Below are positions 1-8,285 of a stretch of DNA of 64,000 bases, piece by piece. The stretch lies in NCBI RefSeq assembly GCF_001598495.1, contig NZ_BCZB01000007.1:1-64000 (forward strand). The letters run 5' to 3'. Numbering within the stretch: position 1 is the first letter of the stretch; each line of letters starts with the position of its first letter. Under the pieces are notes generated by a model. It saw only the letters and a program-made list of their open reading frames with translations, did no database searches and was not told the DNA's origin. Source of the DNA: Neokomagataea thailandica NBRC 106555 (lineage in GTDB: Bacteria; Pseudomonadota; Alphaproteobacteria; Acetobacterales; Acetobacteraceae). Made by a program: the position numbers and the translations under genes.

Positions 1-137
1 CCTACGCCTACGCCTTACGCCTACGCCTTACGCCTACGCCTACGCCTACGCCTACGCCTACGCCTACGCCTACGCCTACGCCTACGCCTACGCCTACGCC
101 TACGCCTACGCCTACGCCTACGCCTACGCCTACGCCT
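1..137 (+). repeat. CCTACG hexanucleotide tandem repeat inside cheA
   Basis: The first 137 bases are CCTACG units in direct tandem. Two hexamers are followed by a heptamer CCTTACG (13-19), one hexamer, a second heptamer (26-32), then 17 perfect hexamers (33-134) and a partial unit. From about position 30 the frame that leads into cheA reads alternating Thr-Pro, giving a roughly 35-residue disordered linker. All three frames of the unit are open (Pro-Thr, Leu-Arg, Tyr-Ala), so the array never introduces a stop. The left end lies outside the window. The two extra T residues shift frame and could be biological or sequencing error. Confidence 0.95.
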
Positions 138-1304
138 AGAGGGGGCAGTGTGCGAGTTGATTTATATCGTATTGATAAGTTAGTGGATTTAATGGGAGAG
201 ATTTTAATTCTCCAAGAAGAAATAAAAAATTCACTAACTTTCAATAAGGAGACAAACTGTTTATCCAAGCTAGAGGTTATTACGCAAGAATTGCAAGAAA
301 ACATTATTTCGATGAGGGCGCACCCTATTGATTTAGCCTTTCAAAGAATGAGGAAGGTGGTGCGAGAAGCGGCTCGGTTATCTAATAAAGAAGTTGATCT
401 TATATTGGAGGGAGAAAAAACAAGTATAGATAGGTCTATATTGGAGGCTATTATAGATCCCTTAACGCATATGGTCAGAAACTCCGTAGACCATGGCATT
501 GAAAATAGTGAAATTAGAAAATTAAATTTTAAGCCTATTAAAGGAAAAATATATTTAAGGGCATTTCATATTTCGGGAAGAGTAATCATTGAAGTTGAAG
601 ATGATGGATGTGGCTTATCAAAGAGTAAAATAATAAAAAAAGCTAAAAATAATGACATTATTACGGACGAAAAAAATCTGACGGAGATGGATATTTATAA
701 CCTTATTTTTTCATCGGGTTTTTCAACATCAGAGGCCGTTTCGAACCTTTCGGGGAGGGGGGTGGGTATGGATATTGTGAAGCGTGAAATTGATAAAGTG
801 GGAGGAAAAATTAGTATTTCTTCAGAGGAGAATAAGGGAACAAAATTTCGTCTTTCATTACCGTTAACTCTGTCAGTTATGGAGGGTATTCTACTGAGAG
901 TAAATAGTAAAAATTTTATTATACCAATATCAGACGTAATGGAGACATTTGATATTGATTATAGTAAAATTATAAAAATCAAAGATGAAGTTAGTATATA
1001 TAAATATAGAAATGAATATGTATCGGTTTTTAATATAAAGCACCTGTTTAATGAAGGAAATATTTTGCCAAGGGTCGGCGTATGTGTGGTATCTGAATAT
1101 GGTTTAAAGTATATAATAGCAGTTGATGAAATAGTTGATAAAAATAGATTCGTGATAAAATCCATAGAAAAAAATTATAAAAATGTTGGTGGATTTTCAT
1201 CATCAACTATATTAGGCGATGGAAGTGTTTCGTTGATAGTGGATGTAAATTTCTTCGCAAAAAAAATAGAGAATAACTCTAAATTGGGAGAGTACTGTGA
1301 ATAA
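1..1304 (+). CDS. cheA: Chemotaxis histidine kinase CheA (5' end outside window)
   Basis: This is the C-terminal part of CheA, the kinase that phosphorylates CheY and CheB in response to receptors. After the Pro-Thr repeat linker come the P3 dimerisation helices (from about 147, VDLYRIDKLVDLMGEI) and the P4 ATPase domain. P4 has an N box (HMVRNSVDHGIE), a G1 box (DDGCGLS) and a G2 box (SGRGVGMDIVK). A CheW-like P5 domain begins near LPLTLSVMEG. The Hpt (P1) and CheY/CheB-binding (P2) domains must lie to the left, because the frame is open to the window edge. GTG at 150 would make a protein without a phosphoacceptor, so I treat the gene as partial. It overlaps cheW by 8 bases. Codon use is very AT-rich compared with the rest of the window. 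Confidence 0.93.
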   Translation, partial: YAYALRLRLTPTPTPTPTPTPTPTPTPTPTPTPTPTPTPTPTPTPRGGSVRVDLYRIDKLVDLMGEILILQEEIKNSLTFNKETNCLSKLEVITQELQENIISMRAHPIDLAFQRMRKVVREAARLSNKEVDLILEGEKTSIDRSILEAIIDPLTHMVRNSVDHGIENSEIRKLNFKPIKGKIYLRAFHISGRVIIEVEDDGCGLSKSKIIKKAKNNDIITDEKNLTEMDIYNLIFSSGFSTSEAVSNLSGRGVGMDIVKREIDKVGGKISISSEENKGTKFRLSLPLTLSVMEGILLRVNSKNFIIPISDVMETFDIDYSKIIKIKDEVSIYKYRNEYVSVFNIKHLFNEGNILPRVGVCVVSEYGLKYIIAVDEIVDKNRFVIKSIEKNYKNVGGFSSSTILGDGSVSLIVDVNFFAKKIENNSKLGEYCE

Positions 1305-1713
1305 AGACTTGGTTTTTAAATGTGGCGACCACTATTTTTCATATAATATATCCTTCATTAAGGAGATTAAAGAGTGGATCACCCCTACAGTGTTGCCGTC
1401 GACAACAAAATATATTGAAGGTTTTATCAATATAAGAGGAGAGATTATACCCGTCTTTGATTTCATGGAAATTATTAAAGAAGAAAAGCAATCGAATAAA
1501 AAAGCACTAATTGTAGTTGATTGTCTTAACAAATTGGTGGCATTTTCAGTTTTTTCAGTAAGTGATATTATTGAATACGATCATATAAGCAATGCTCCAA
1601 ATAATTTTGTAGATGGAATGAATTATATAAATGGAATTATAGAGAATGATAATAGATCAATATTTTCTATTAATTTGATAAAATTGGTTGAAAAGGTGAT
1701 GGTGGGTGAATAA
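1297..1713 (+). CDS. cheW: Chemotaxis coupling protein CheW
   Basis: A 138-residue CheW-domain protein, the adaptor linking CheA to methyl-accepting receptors at the cytoplasmic side of the membrane. The SH3-like core is seen in the segments YIEGFINIRGEIIPVFDF (the conserved region around the IRGxIIPV strand) and YINGIIENDNRSIFSINLIKL near the C terminus. The length is somewhat shorter than the usual 150-170 residues. The start is GTG at 1297, overlapping the cheA stop. The downstream cheR start overlaps the cheW end by 8 bases, so translation is probably coupled along the operon. Confidence 0.9.
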   Translation: MNKDLVFKCGDHYFSYNISFIKEIKEWITPTVLPSTTKYIEGFINIRGEIIPVFDFMEIIKEEKQSNKKALIVVDCLNKLVAFSVFSVSDIIEYDHISNAPNNFVDGMNYINGIIENDNRSIFSINLIKLVEKVMVGE

Positions 1714-2476
1714 TATTGATATTAATTATATAAAACAAACCATAAATAAAAAATATGGTTTGTCTTTTTCGGAGGAAAAAGATGATTTTCTAAGAAATAG
1801 TATAAAAAAATTCTTTCATGGAAGTGGATTTAATGATGTTAATAAATACGTTGATTATAGTATATTACTAAATGATGATCAGAAAATAATAGATAAATTA
1901 ACAACTAATTTTACTCTATTTTATAGAGAAGAACATCATTTCATTTACTTAATAAACGCCTTAAAAAGAGTGAAGGAAAAAATAAAAATATGGTCAGCTG
2001 GTTGTTCTACAGGAGAAGAGGTATATTCTATAGCTATTTCAATACATGACTTATGTCGTGTTAATAATATAAAATATAAAATTCTCGGCAGTGATATTAA
2101 TTGCAGGGTAGTTAATTTGGCAAAAAAAAATCAATATACCTACGATGATATAAAAAACATATATAAAAAATACAATAAATTTATTATAAAAAATCAAGAT
2201 AATTTTTCTTTTTCAGAAGAAATAACTAAAAATATTGATTTTAAAATAATAAATTTAAAATATGGGTGGAATTTTAATCATAAGGTTGATGTTATATTTT
2301 GTAGAAATGTATCAATATATTTTGATGTAATCAGCCGGGAGGAGTTGTGGCAAAGAATGTCACAAACGTTATTGTTGGGAGGTGAGTTATACATAGGTCA
2401 CTCTGAAAGAATACATAACCCAGAGCAATATGGGTTGAAAATGTTTGGGATTAATGCCTATAGGAAAATAACATGA
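1706..2476 (+). CDS. cheR: Chemotaxis protein methyltransferase CheR
   Basis: A 256-residue SAM-dependent methyltransferase that methylates glutamates of chemoreceptors for adaptation. An N-terminal helical domain carries LTTNFTLFYRE, matching the family TxNxTxFFRE signature. The SAM site is IWSAGCSTGEEVYS, followed by an acidic strand (LGSDINCRVV) and the late motif VIFCRNVSIYFD. It starts with GTG and overlaps cheW. It is slightly short for the family but all core motifs are present. With cheB immediately downstream it forms the adaptation pair. The sequence is among the most AT-rich in the window, with many AAA and ATA codons. Confidence 0.92.
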   Translation: MNNIDINYIKQTINKKYGLSFSEEKDDFLRNSIKKFFHGSGFNDVNKYVDYSILLNDDQKIIDKLTTNFTLFYREEHHFIYLINALKRVKEKIKIWSAGCSTGEEVYSIAISIHDLCRVNNIKYKILGSDINCRVVNLAKKNQYTYDDIKNIYKKYNKFIIKNQDNFSFSEEITKNIDFKIINLKYGWNFNHKVDVIFCRNVSIYFDVISREELWQRMSQTLLLGGELYIGHSERIHNPEQYGLKMFGINAYRKIT

Positions 2477-3438
2477 CATTAGAAAAAAAAATAAAAGTCT
2501 TAATTATTGATGATTCTATAACGGCTCGTGCATTAATCTCTTTTACTCTTAAAAAAGATAAACGATTACAAGTGGTTGGTGCTGCGGGTACGCCGTATGA
2601 AGCGCGTGATATGATTATTAGTACATCTCCAGATATAATTACTTTAGATATAGAGATGCCTGGGATGAATGGTTTGCAATTTTTAAAGAAAATAATGAAT
2701 TTTCGCCCTATGCCTGTCGTTATAGTATCAAGTTTTGATAGCAATAATAAAATTGCTGAGGCAGCCTATAGTTTAGGGGCTACCTCATTTTTCTCAAAAA
2801 AGGAAGGTGGAAAAGTATTTTCAGGATTGGCTGAGGATATTGTCTTATCTTATCAGAGATACCAGATGAAATATAAAGTAATAGCGATTGGTTCCTCTAC
2901 TGGAGGAATATCCGCCTTGGAAGATGTTTTGAAAAATATTTCTGTGAATTCGCCACCTATCGTCGTTGTTCAGCATATATTACAAAATTTTGCGGAGGGG
3001 ATGGTTAAAAGACTAAATGTAATCATGGGTTTAAAAGTTGTTTTGGCTGAAGAAGGTATGCCATTGGAAAACGGCGTTGTATTTGTGGCGCCAGGGCAGG
3101 GGCGGCATTTAAAAATTATTATGAAAAACGGAAGAGCGGTGTGTCATTTATGTTCTGGTGAGAAAGTGAGTGGTCATCGCCCTTCTATCAATGTTCTATT
3201 TAACTCTATTTCAACTATTTACCGGAATAATGCGATTGGCGTGATTTTAACTGGCATGGGTGATGATGGTGCCCATGGCTTGTTGGCAATGAAAAATGAA
3301 GGGGCACTTACTATTGTACAAGATGAAAACACATCTGTGGTTTATGGCATGCCAAAGAAAGCATTCGAATGTGGGGCTGTTTGTAAGCAACTTCCGTTAG
3401 GTGAAATTGGAAAGGAAATACAAAAATGTTTAATATAG
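2473..3438 (+). CDS. cheB: Protein-glutamate methylesterase CheB
   Basis: A response regulator and esterase of 321 residues that removes receptor methyl groups (and usually deamidates glutamines) when phosphorylated by CheA. The receiver domain (about 7-125) has the acidic pair D13-D14, phosphoacceptor D59 (TLDIEMPGMNG) and a lysine near 109. The linker is short. The catalytic domain (about 133-320) carries the nucleophile in IGSSTGG (S142), H168 in VVQHIL and D265 in TGMGDDGAHG, the expected Ser-His-Asp triad. The ATG overlaps the cheR stop by 4 bases. Composition is less extreme than cheA-cheR. Confidence 0.95.
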   Translation: MTLEKKIKVLIIDDSITARALISFTLKKDKRLQVVGAAGTPYEARDMIISTSPDIITLDIEMPGMNGLQFLKKIMNFRPMPVVIVSSFDSNNKIAEAAYSLGATSFFSKKEGGKVFSGLAEDIVLSYQRYQMKYKVIAIGSSTGGISALEDVLKNISVNSPPIVVVQHILQNFAEGMVKRLNVIMGLKVVLAEEGMPLENGVVFVAPGQGRHLKIIMKNGRAVCHLCSGEKVSGHRPSINVLFNSISTIYRNNAIGVILTGMGDDGAHGLLAMKNEGALTIVQDENTSVVYGMPKKAFECGAVCKQLPLGEIGKEIQKCLI

Positions 3439-3451
3439 AAAGATATATATC

Positions 3452-3847
3452 ATGGTAACGGCAGCATCTATGTCAATAATATTGGTAGATGATCAGACTT
3501 CTATACGATCTTTGTTAAGAAATAGTTTGATTCAATTGGGTTTTGTCCATGTGGCGGGCGTTAAAAACGGACTTGAAGCATTGGAGCATATTCGTACGAA
3601 TACAGTGCATCTGATTATTTCAGATTTTAATATGCCTGATATGGATGGTCTGGCTTTGTTGCGCGCTATTCGATCATCGCCGAGCACGCAAAAAATTGGC
3701 TTTATTATGTTAACGGGGCACGCAAATAAAAACCTAGTACAAAAAGCGATATCGGAGGGTGTTAATAATTTTTTGGCTAAGCCATTTACAACAAGTACAC
3801 TAAAATCACGAATCGAAGCTGTATTTGGTCCGGTTTGTGGGGGATGA
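3452..3847 (+). CDS. cheY: CheY-type single-domain response regulator
   Basis: A stand-alone receiver domain of 131 residues with every signature residue: the acidic pair (ILVDDQ), phosphoacceptor Asp (ISDFNMPDMDG), switch Thr (MLTGHA) and Lys (LAKPF). As the last gene of the che operon, 13 bases after cheB, it is most likely the regulator that binds the flagellar switch. It could start at ATG 3452 or at an in-frame ATG six codons later. It is visibly closer to host base composition than cheA-cheR, so the operon shows a gradient. No flagellar or receptor gene lies inside the window. Confidence 0.9.
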   Translation: MVTAASMSIILVDDQTSIRSLLRNSLIQLGFVHVAGVKNGLEALEHIRTNTVHLIISDFNMPDMDGLALLRAIRSSPSTQKIGFIMLTGHANKNLVQKAISEGVNNFLAKPFTTSTLKSRIEAVFGPVCGG

Positions 3848-3925
3848 TGTCTGTTTTGTATAGGCTTATATTCAGAACATGACGGTTGCGGCGTTTGTAT
3901 GCTCGCTCGTCATATTTGACGGGTT

Positions 3926-4447
3926 TTACACGGGGTCTCCGCCCCGGGCTGCAAGGCCTCTAATCCCTCTTTCCTCTAGGCAGCACCGGAATTGATTAGC
4001 GTCATAACATCGGTCCGCCAACATTCACTTCGCCATGGGGAGGCTGCCCAGCAGAGCAGAGGCTCGGGTGTCATCACTGACCTCTTCTGCTGTTTGAAAA
4101 AAGCTCAGTAGTCGTTCGTTCCGATCGGTGATTGTACACAGCCTGGTATTCTATCGCCTTTGGCGCAACCGGTCAGGTGACCTGGATCCACTGTTTTAGA
4201 AGCTGTGCGGTGTGCTGTGAGGTAGGTTCCATCAATCATGATGGCCTGAGGCTCGGCCTTTGTAGCAGATAGGCTATCTATCATCCACGTGAAGAGGCGC
4301 ATCACGCCGGCGCGGGCCGTTGCGACTCACGAAAATGATGCCGCCTAGCATGCGGCGGTTAGCGGTGTGAGGTTTTGCAGTAGCTCTTGGGACAGAATGG
4401 CCGTAGCGCTCGATCTGTTCATTCGTCAGCCAAAACAGGTCGTTCAT
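3926..4447 (-). pseudogene. Decayed IS5-family transposase
   Basis: Fragments in several minus-strand frames line up in order with an IS5-family DDE transposase. The N terminus starts at ATG 4447 (MNDLFWLTNEQIER, then GGIIFVSRNGPRRRDAP). The central part is KAEPQAIMIDGTYLTAHRTAS around 4190-4300, followed after a frame change by ITDRNERLLSFFQTAEEVSD (about 4060-4135). The late part is MLADRCYDANQFR then LEERGI, ending in a stop at 3926-3928. About 30 residues are missing between the first two pieces, there is a stop within the C-terminal part, and the normal 3' end is absent. It is inactive. It sits exactly between the AT-rich che operon and host-like DNA. Confidence 0.85.
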
Positions 4448-4554
4448 CTTCAGTCTCTTTGGAGGGTTTGACGAAAAATTTCCTACCAACATCAATAGGT
4501 TCTGAGCAGCTTAGAGGCATTTAGTGCCATGCTCTTCTGCCCAATTATGAGCGG

Positions 4555-5427
4555 TTAAGCGAAGGCGCCGCCCCAAACCCACCAATCGTAGTGTTCTCGT
4601 AAAATTTGAGCGGCTTTTTGGGCATCTTCAGGCGTTGGAAAGAGTCCAAAACACGTCGCGCCTGAGCCGCTCATGCGGGATAAGAGACAGTGGGGCAGTA
4701 TAGTAATGGCCTTGAGAGTTTCATTAATGACGGGTGCGAGGCTGGCGGCTGGAGGTTGGAGGTCATTGGTCGTGTGTATCAAGGTAGAGGTAAGGTGCTC
4801 CATGTTGTCCCACTGTGTGGGCAGAATGGGGGGAGTGCGGAGTTGTGGCCCGCCAGCGGCTGAAAAGCGGCGGAAAATATCAGGCGTGGAGACGGCGATC
4901 CCCGGGTTGGCGAGTAAGATGCCGCCGAGTGGGAGTGCGGGGGCTGGTTCTAGAATCTCGCCAATACCGAGCATGCGGGTTGGTGTTTGATGGAGGCACA
5001 CGGGAACATCTGCCCCTAGAGTTGGAGCGATATCAGGTAATAAGGCGGTGTCGATCTTCCATAATGAGGCGAGCAGGCGTAGGGCGCTGGCGGCATCGGC
5101 AGAGCCGCCGCCAATGCCAGATGCGACAGGAAGGTTCTTTTCAAGGGTCAAATGAACGCCTTGTGTGGTGCCTGTTTTTTCTTTGAGTGCATGAGCAGCT
5201 TTGAGAATGAGGTTATCGTCTGATGCGCTAAGGCCGTTGGCGAAGGGGCCGGTGATGGAGAGGTGGCACTTATGATCATGGAGTTTGGCCGTTAAGTGAT
5301 CGCCTGCGCCGGCGAATACGGCGAGGCTGTCAAGGAGATGGTAACCGTCTGGGCGACGTCCGGTGACGTGTAGGAAAAGGTTGATTTTTGCGTGAGCGGT
5401 ATCGTGCAATGTCAATGTTGTTGTCAT
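4555..5427 (-). CDS. ispE: 4-diphosphocytidyl-2-C-methyl-D-erythritol kinase
   Basis: A GHMP kinase of the MEP isoprenoid pathway (290 residues, typical length). It phosphorylates CDP-methylerythritol with ATP in the cytoplasm. The N-terminal [20 protein letters not shown] block is the family signature for substrate and ATP contacts. The glycine-rich ATP loop [15 protein letters not shown] is intact, and the C-terminal [12 protein letters not shown] motif is present. Its ATG overlaps the stop of the upstream TPR gene by 4 bases (ATGA), so the two are probably co-translated, an order seen in other acetic acid bacteria. Confidence 0.95.
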   Translation of the reverse strand: MTTTLTLHDTAHAKINLFLHVTGRRPDGYHLLDSLAVFAGAGDHLTAKLHDHKCHLSITGPFANGLSASDDNLILKAAHALKEKTGTTQGVHLTLEKNLPVASGIGGGSADAASALRLLASLWKIDTALLPDIAPTLGADVPVCLHQTPTRMLGIGEILEPAPALPLGGILLANPGIAVSTPDIFRRFSAAGGPQLRTPPILPTQWDNMEHLTSTLIHTTNDLQPPAASLAPVINETLKAITILPHCLLSRMSGSGATCFGLFPTPEDAQKAAQILREHYDWWVWGGAFA

Positions 5428-7253
5428 GGAAGTAGCCCGGATGAGTGTTCAAAAATAGGAAGATGAGGGCCGTTATGGCTCAATGCATCTTCTATGAGGG
5501 AGCGATCATGTGCTGATGGTGTATCGTCAAGTGCTTGATTCCATTGATCTTGAGCTTCTGTATGGCGGCCTTGATACCAGTACGCAACACCAAGGTGGTA
5601 AGCAATCTCGGGGTCATTAGGGGCATGTTCGGCGGCTGTGTTGAGAAGAGGAGTCGCGGTTTTGAGGTCTTTTTTGAGTTTGATCAGCGCCCAAGCGTAA
5701 CTGTCCTGAAACGCGGTATTGTCTGGCTGAAGTTTCAGGGCTTTTTGGAGGGATCGGAATGCCAGGGCAGGGTTTTCATTATGTTCAATGGAAGCGTAAC
5801 CGATGCAGTTCAGTATGTCTGGCTCGCTCGGGGCAAGGTCTAAGGCATGTGTCATGTCGTCGCGTGCATGGGGCCAGTCTCCTGCATTGTCATACGCCAT
5901 GGAACGGGCCAGTAAGAGGGGCCAGACGTCATCGCGTCGTGGGGATGAGACGATGAGGGCATGAGAGTAGTGCTTTATGGCGTCTTGGTAGAGGCCTGAA
6001 TTTTCTTCGGTATCAGCGAGTTGTGTCAAAAAAACTTGGTCATCCGGGCGGAGGGCGAGTGCGTGCTGTAGGGCGTGGCGCGTGGCCTCGGGGTTGTGGG
6101 TTTGGCTTGCTAAAGTGACGCGTTCTTGCGCTGCGAGGATGGCCAATGGGTCTGTGTCAGGAATATGGTTGAGGGTCATGAGGCCGTGTTCAGCCTGTCC
6201 TTCATCGCGGAATAAGTCTGCCAGAAAAATACGGGCGACGGTCAGATCTGGGTCGAGGTGGAGCGCATGTTGAAGTGCAATCATGGCGACCTCCCGAGAG
6301 GCGGGGTCATGTGTGGTGCCGGTCAACATGGTGGCAATTTGCACATTAAGAACGGCGCTGGCTTGAGCGGCAGAAAGGGGAGGGCGCGCGTGGAGCTGTT
6401 CTTGCAGGCGTTCTACAGTGAGGGCAGTTAATGCTGATTGTGTTCCGAGATCTGCCAAGCGTTTGAGGGCATTCTGCCGGTGGTTGGTTTGGGCGAGCCA
6501 GCCGCTTTCAAGTTGTGCGTTGAGAATTTGTAGGGCGGGAGAGTTCGGGGTGCTCTGTGTGACCCGGCTATAGAGCGTGGCGATTGTGTCTGGAGTGGCC
6601 GCGCGTTCCGCAATGAGCGCGGCGTGTAGGGCTAGGAGGCTGTGCGTTGGTCCGAAAGAGGCGGCGTTGTTTAAAAGGGTAATGGCCTGTCGGATAGAGG
6701 ACGTGCTGGGGTTGCGGAGCGGTTCACGTTCGTCCACGAGGCTCCATGCCGTGAGAATGGGTGCAACGAGGGCAATGAGTGGGCCGGGGTGGCTGCTCCG
6801 ATTGAGGATATGGCGCGTTTCGCTCGTTTGGTGCTGAGCGAGGGTTTCTTCGGCGAGTAGAAAGGAGGCAATGTCATTATCAGGCATGGTGCGTGCGAGG
6901 GCGAGGGCTGTCGCGCTGCGCCCGTCCATGGCGGCATAGCTTAGAGCTTGCTTCGATAGAGTAGGGTCATTGGTGGTAAGTGGGAGGAGGTGGAGGAGGG
7001 CGTCAGATGCGTCTGTGACGGCATTACGCTGCATCATGACTTGGGCCGCCAAGCGCCATCCGGTGAGGGAGGTTTGGGTTGTGATATTGGTTGAGGCTGT
7101 GTGTATTGGTAAAATGCTCTGCCCGTAGGCTTGATGCGGCGTCGTGGAAAGAGCGAGGGAGATCCCGGCCAAGCCGCATGTTATGCGGTGGAGCGTAAGG
7201 GAGCGGGAGAGAGGGCGCCGAAGCGACCTGTGCGGAAGGCCGTTGATCTGCAT
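5424..7253 (-). CDS. Secreted tetratricopeptide-repeat protein
   Basis: A 609-residue protein with an arginine-rich N terminus and a hydrophobic stretch (about 24-45, [11 protein letters not shown]) ending in an Ala-x-Gly-like site, consistent with export to the periplasm. Degenerate helical repeats fill the middle, and clear TPR units occur around 320-585 (for example [20 protein letters not shown] and [20 protein letters not shown]). TPR proteins of this shape usually scaffold envelope or secretion complexes; the partner here is unknown. It is translationally coupled to ispE downstream and divergent from the uracil-DNA glycosylase gene, with only 67 bases between the starts. Confidence 0.8.
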   Translation of the reverse strand: MQINGLPHRSLRRPLSRSLTLHRITCGLAGISLALSTTPHQAYGQSILPIHTASTNITTQTSLTGWRLAAQVMMQRNAVTDASDALLHLLPLTTNDPTLSKQALSYAAMDGRSATALALARTMPDNDIASFLLAEETLAQHQTSETRHILNRSSHPGPLIALVAPILTAWSLVDEREPLRNPSTSSIRQAITLLNNAASFGPTHSLLALHAALIAERAATPDTIATLYSRVTQSTPNSPALQILNAQLESGWLAQTNHRQNALKRLADLGTQSALTALTVERLQEQLHARPPLSAAQASAVLNVQIATMLTGTTHDPASREVAMIALQHALHLDPDLTVARIFLADLFRDEGQAEHGLMTLNHIPDTDPLAILAAQERVTLASQTHNPEATRHALQHALALRPDDQVFLTQLADTEENSGLYQDAIKHYSHALIVSSPRRDDVWPLLLARSMAYDNAGDWPHARDDMTHALDLAPSEPDILNCIGYASIEHNENPALAFRSLQKALKLQPDNTAFQDSYAWALIKLKKDLKTATPLLNTAAEHAPNDPEIAYHLGVAYWYQGRHTEAQDQWNQALDDTPSAHDRSLIEDALSHNGPHLPIFEHSSGLLP

Positions 7254-7320
7254 AATGGATTTCTTTTAGACCGCGTATGGTCTGTCGCCAACTGAAAGCA
7301 GACATGAAGCGGGAGAGTGC

Positions 7321-8115
7321 ATGACCCCTGATGTGATTCAAAGACAAGCGGAGTACCTTGCTGCTTTAACGCTTCTGCGTGATTGGGGGGCAGATGAGGC
7401 TTTATTAGAGGCACCGCAAGATCGTTTCGCAGAGGTCGAATCTGCGGTGCAAGCGGCGCGCTCTGCCGTGACGTACGAGGGGCGTGCGTCTGTGCGGGGA
7501 GGAGAGGAGGCTCCTCGGGCAGTAGAACGTTCGGTGTCGGTGCGCGGCGTGGCGCGGCAGGGCGAGGTCGAAAAACTCTCGGAAACAGCCTTTCTGGCAC
7601 GAATGGCGACGCATCATTTGAGGCCTATTTATGCCGAGAATGCGCCTGTGATGTTGATCGGTGAGGTGCCTGACGCGGAGGAGGATCGCACGGGCTCTCT
7701 TTTTGCGGGAGAGAGTGGCCTGTTGCTTGATCGTATGCTGGCCTCGATTGGTGTGACGCGGTCTGCTTTATCGCAGGTGCCGTCTGTGCCGTGGCGGCCG
7801 CCGGGTGGACGGTCGGTGAGTGCTTCTGAAATGAAGGCATGTTTGCCATTGTTGCAAGAAGTGATCCGGGAGGGGCGTCCTCAACGAATCGTTACGTTGG
7901 GTGTGACGCCTCTTAAAATGTTGTGCGGCGCTGTGATGTTGGGGCGTATGCGGGGGCGTTGGACGAGTGTGACAATTCCGGGTTTGGAAGAGCCGATTCC
8001 TGTTTTTCCGATGCACCATCCTGTGCAGTTGAGGGTTGGTGCTCCGATGCGCCGTAAGACGTGGGAAGATCTCTTATCTTTGCGTGAACACTTGGAAAAG
8101 GCAGGTGTTTTGTAA
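7321..8115 (+). CDS. Uracil-DNA glycosylase family 4-like protein
   Basis: A 264-residue member of the UDG superfamily, probably excising uracil from DNA. The active-site block LIGEVPDAEEDRTG corresponds to the family 4 GEAPGxxED motif, followed by FAGESGLLLDRML. Further along are VPWRPPGGRS and a late MHHPVQLR loop carrying the conserved His-Pro. The N-terminal 90 residues are poorly conserved and Arg/Glu-rich. Family 4 enzymes normally ligate a 4Fe-4S cluster with four cysteines. Here only the Cys of KACLPLL is in place; the site before RPPG is Trp and the N-terminal CxxC is missing. The start at 7321 has a GGGAG Shine-Dalgarno sequence. Catalytic activity is inferred, not certain. Confidence 0.85.
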   Translation: MTPDVIQRQAEYLAALTLLRDWGADEALLEAPQDRFAEVESAVQAARSAVTYEGRASVRGGEEAPRAVERSVSVRGVARQGEVEKLSETAFLARMATHHLRPIYAENAPVMLIGEVPDAEEDRTGSLFAGESGLLLDRMLASIGVTRSALSQVPSVPWRPPGGRSVSASEMKACLPLLQEVIREGRPQRIVTLGVTPLKMLCGAVMLGRMRGRWTSVTIPGLEEPIPVFPMHHPVQLRVGAPMRRKTWEDLLSLREHLEKAGVL

Positions 8116-8285
8116 CACGAAGGAAGGTGTGGCAAAAAAAATGCACAAAAGAGAAAAAAACCATCCAAATTAAGCTGTTGACCACTGGAACGAATCGTAA
8201 AGCCTCGCTATGATCGTACCATCGCGGGCCATAAAATTTGGCCGAACTTGCCTTGGTGCGTGAAAACGTGTAGCCACTCGTCGCT

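Noticed and set aside
1-137. CRISPR-like or satellite array at the left edge
   Set aside because: The units are only six bases, with no spacers, and the array reads in frame into CheA.
8-304. Minus-strand frame encoding Gly-Val repeats
   Set aside because: It is the complement of the CheA repeat plus cheA coding sequence; it has no start context and no independent support.
8173-8215. Promoter TTGACC ... TATGAT ahead of the lytic transglycosylase gene
   Set aside because: The spacing between the boxes is about 25 bases, too long for a sigma-70 promoter.
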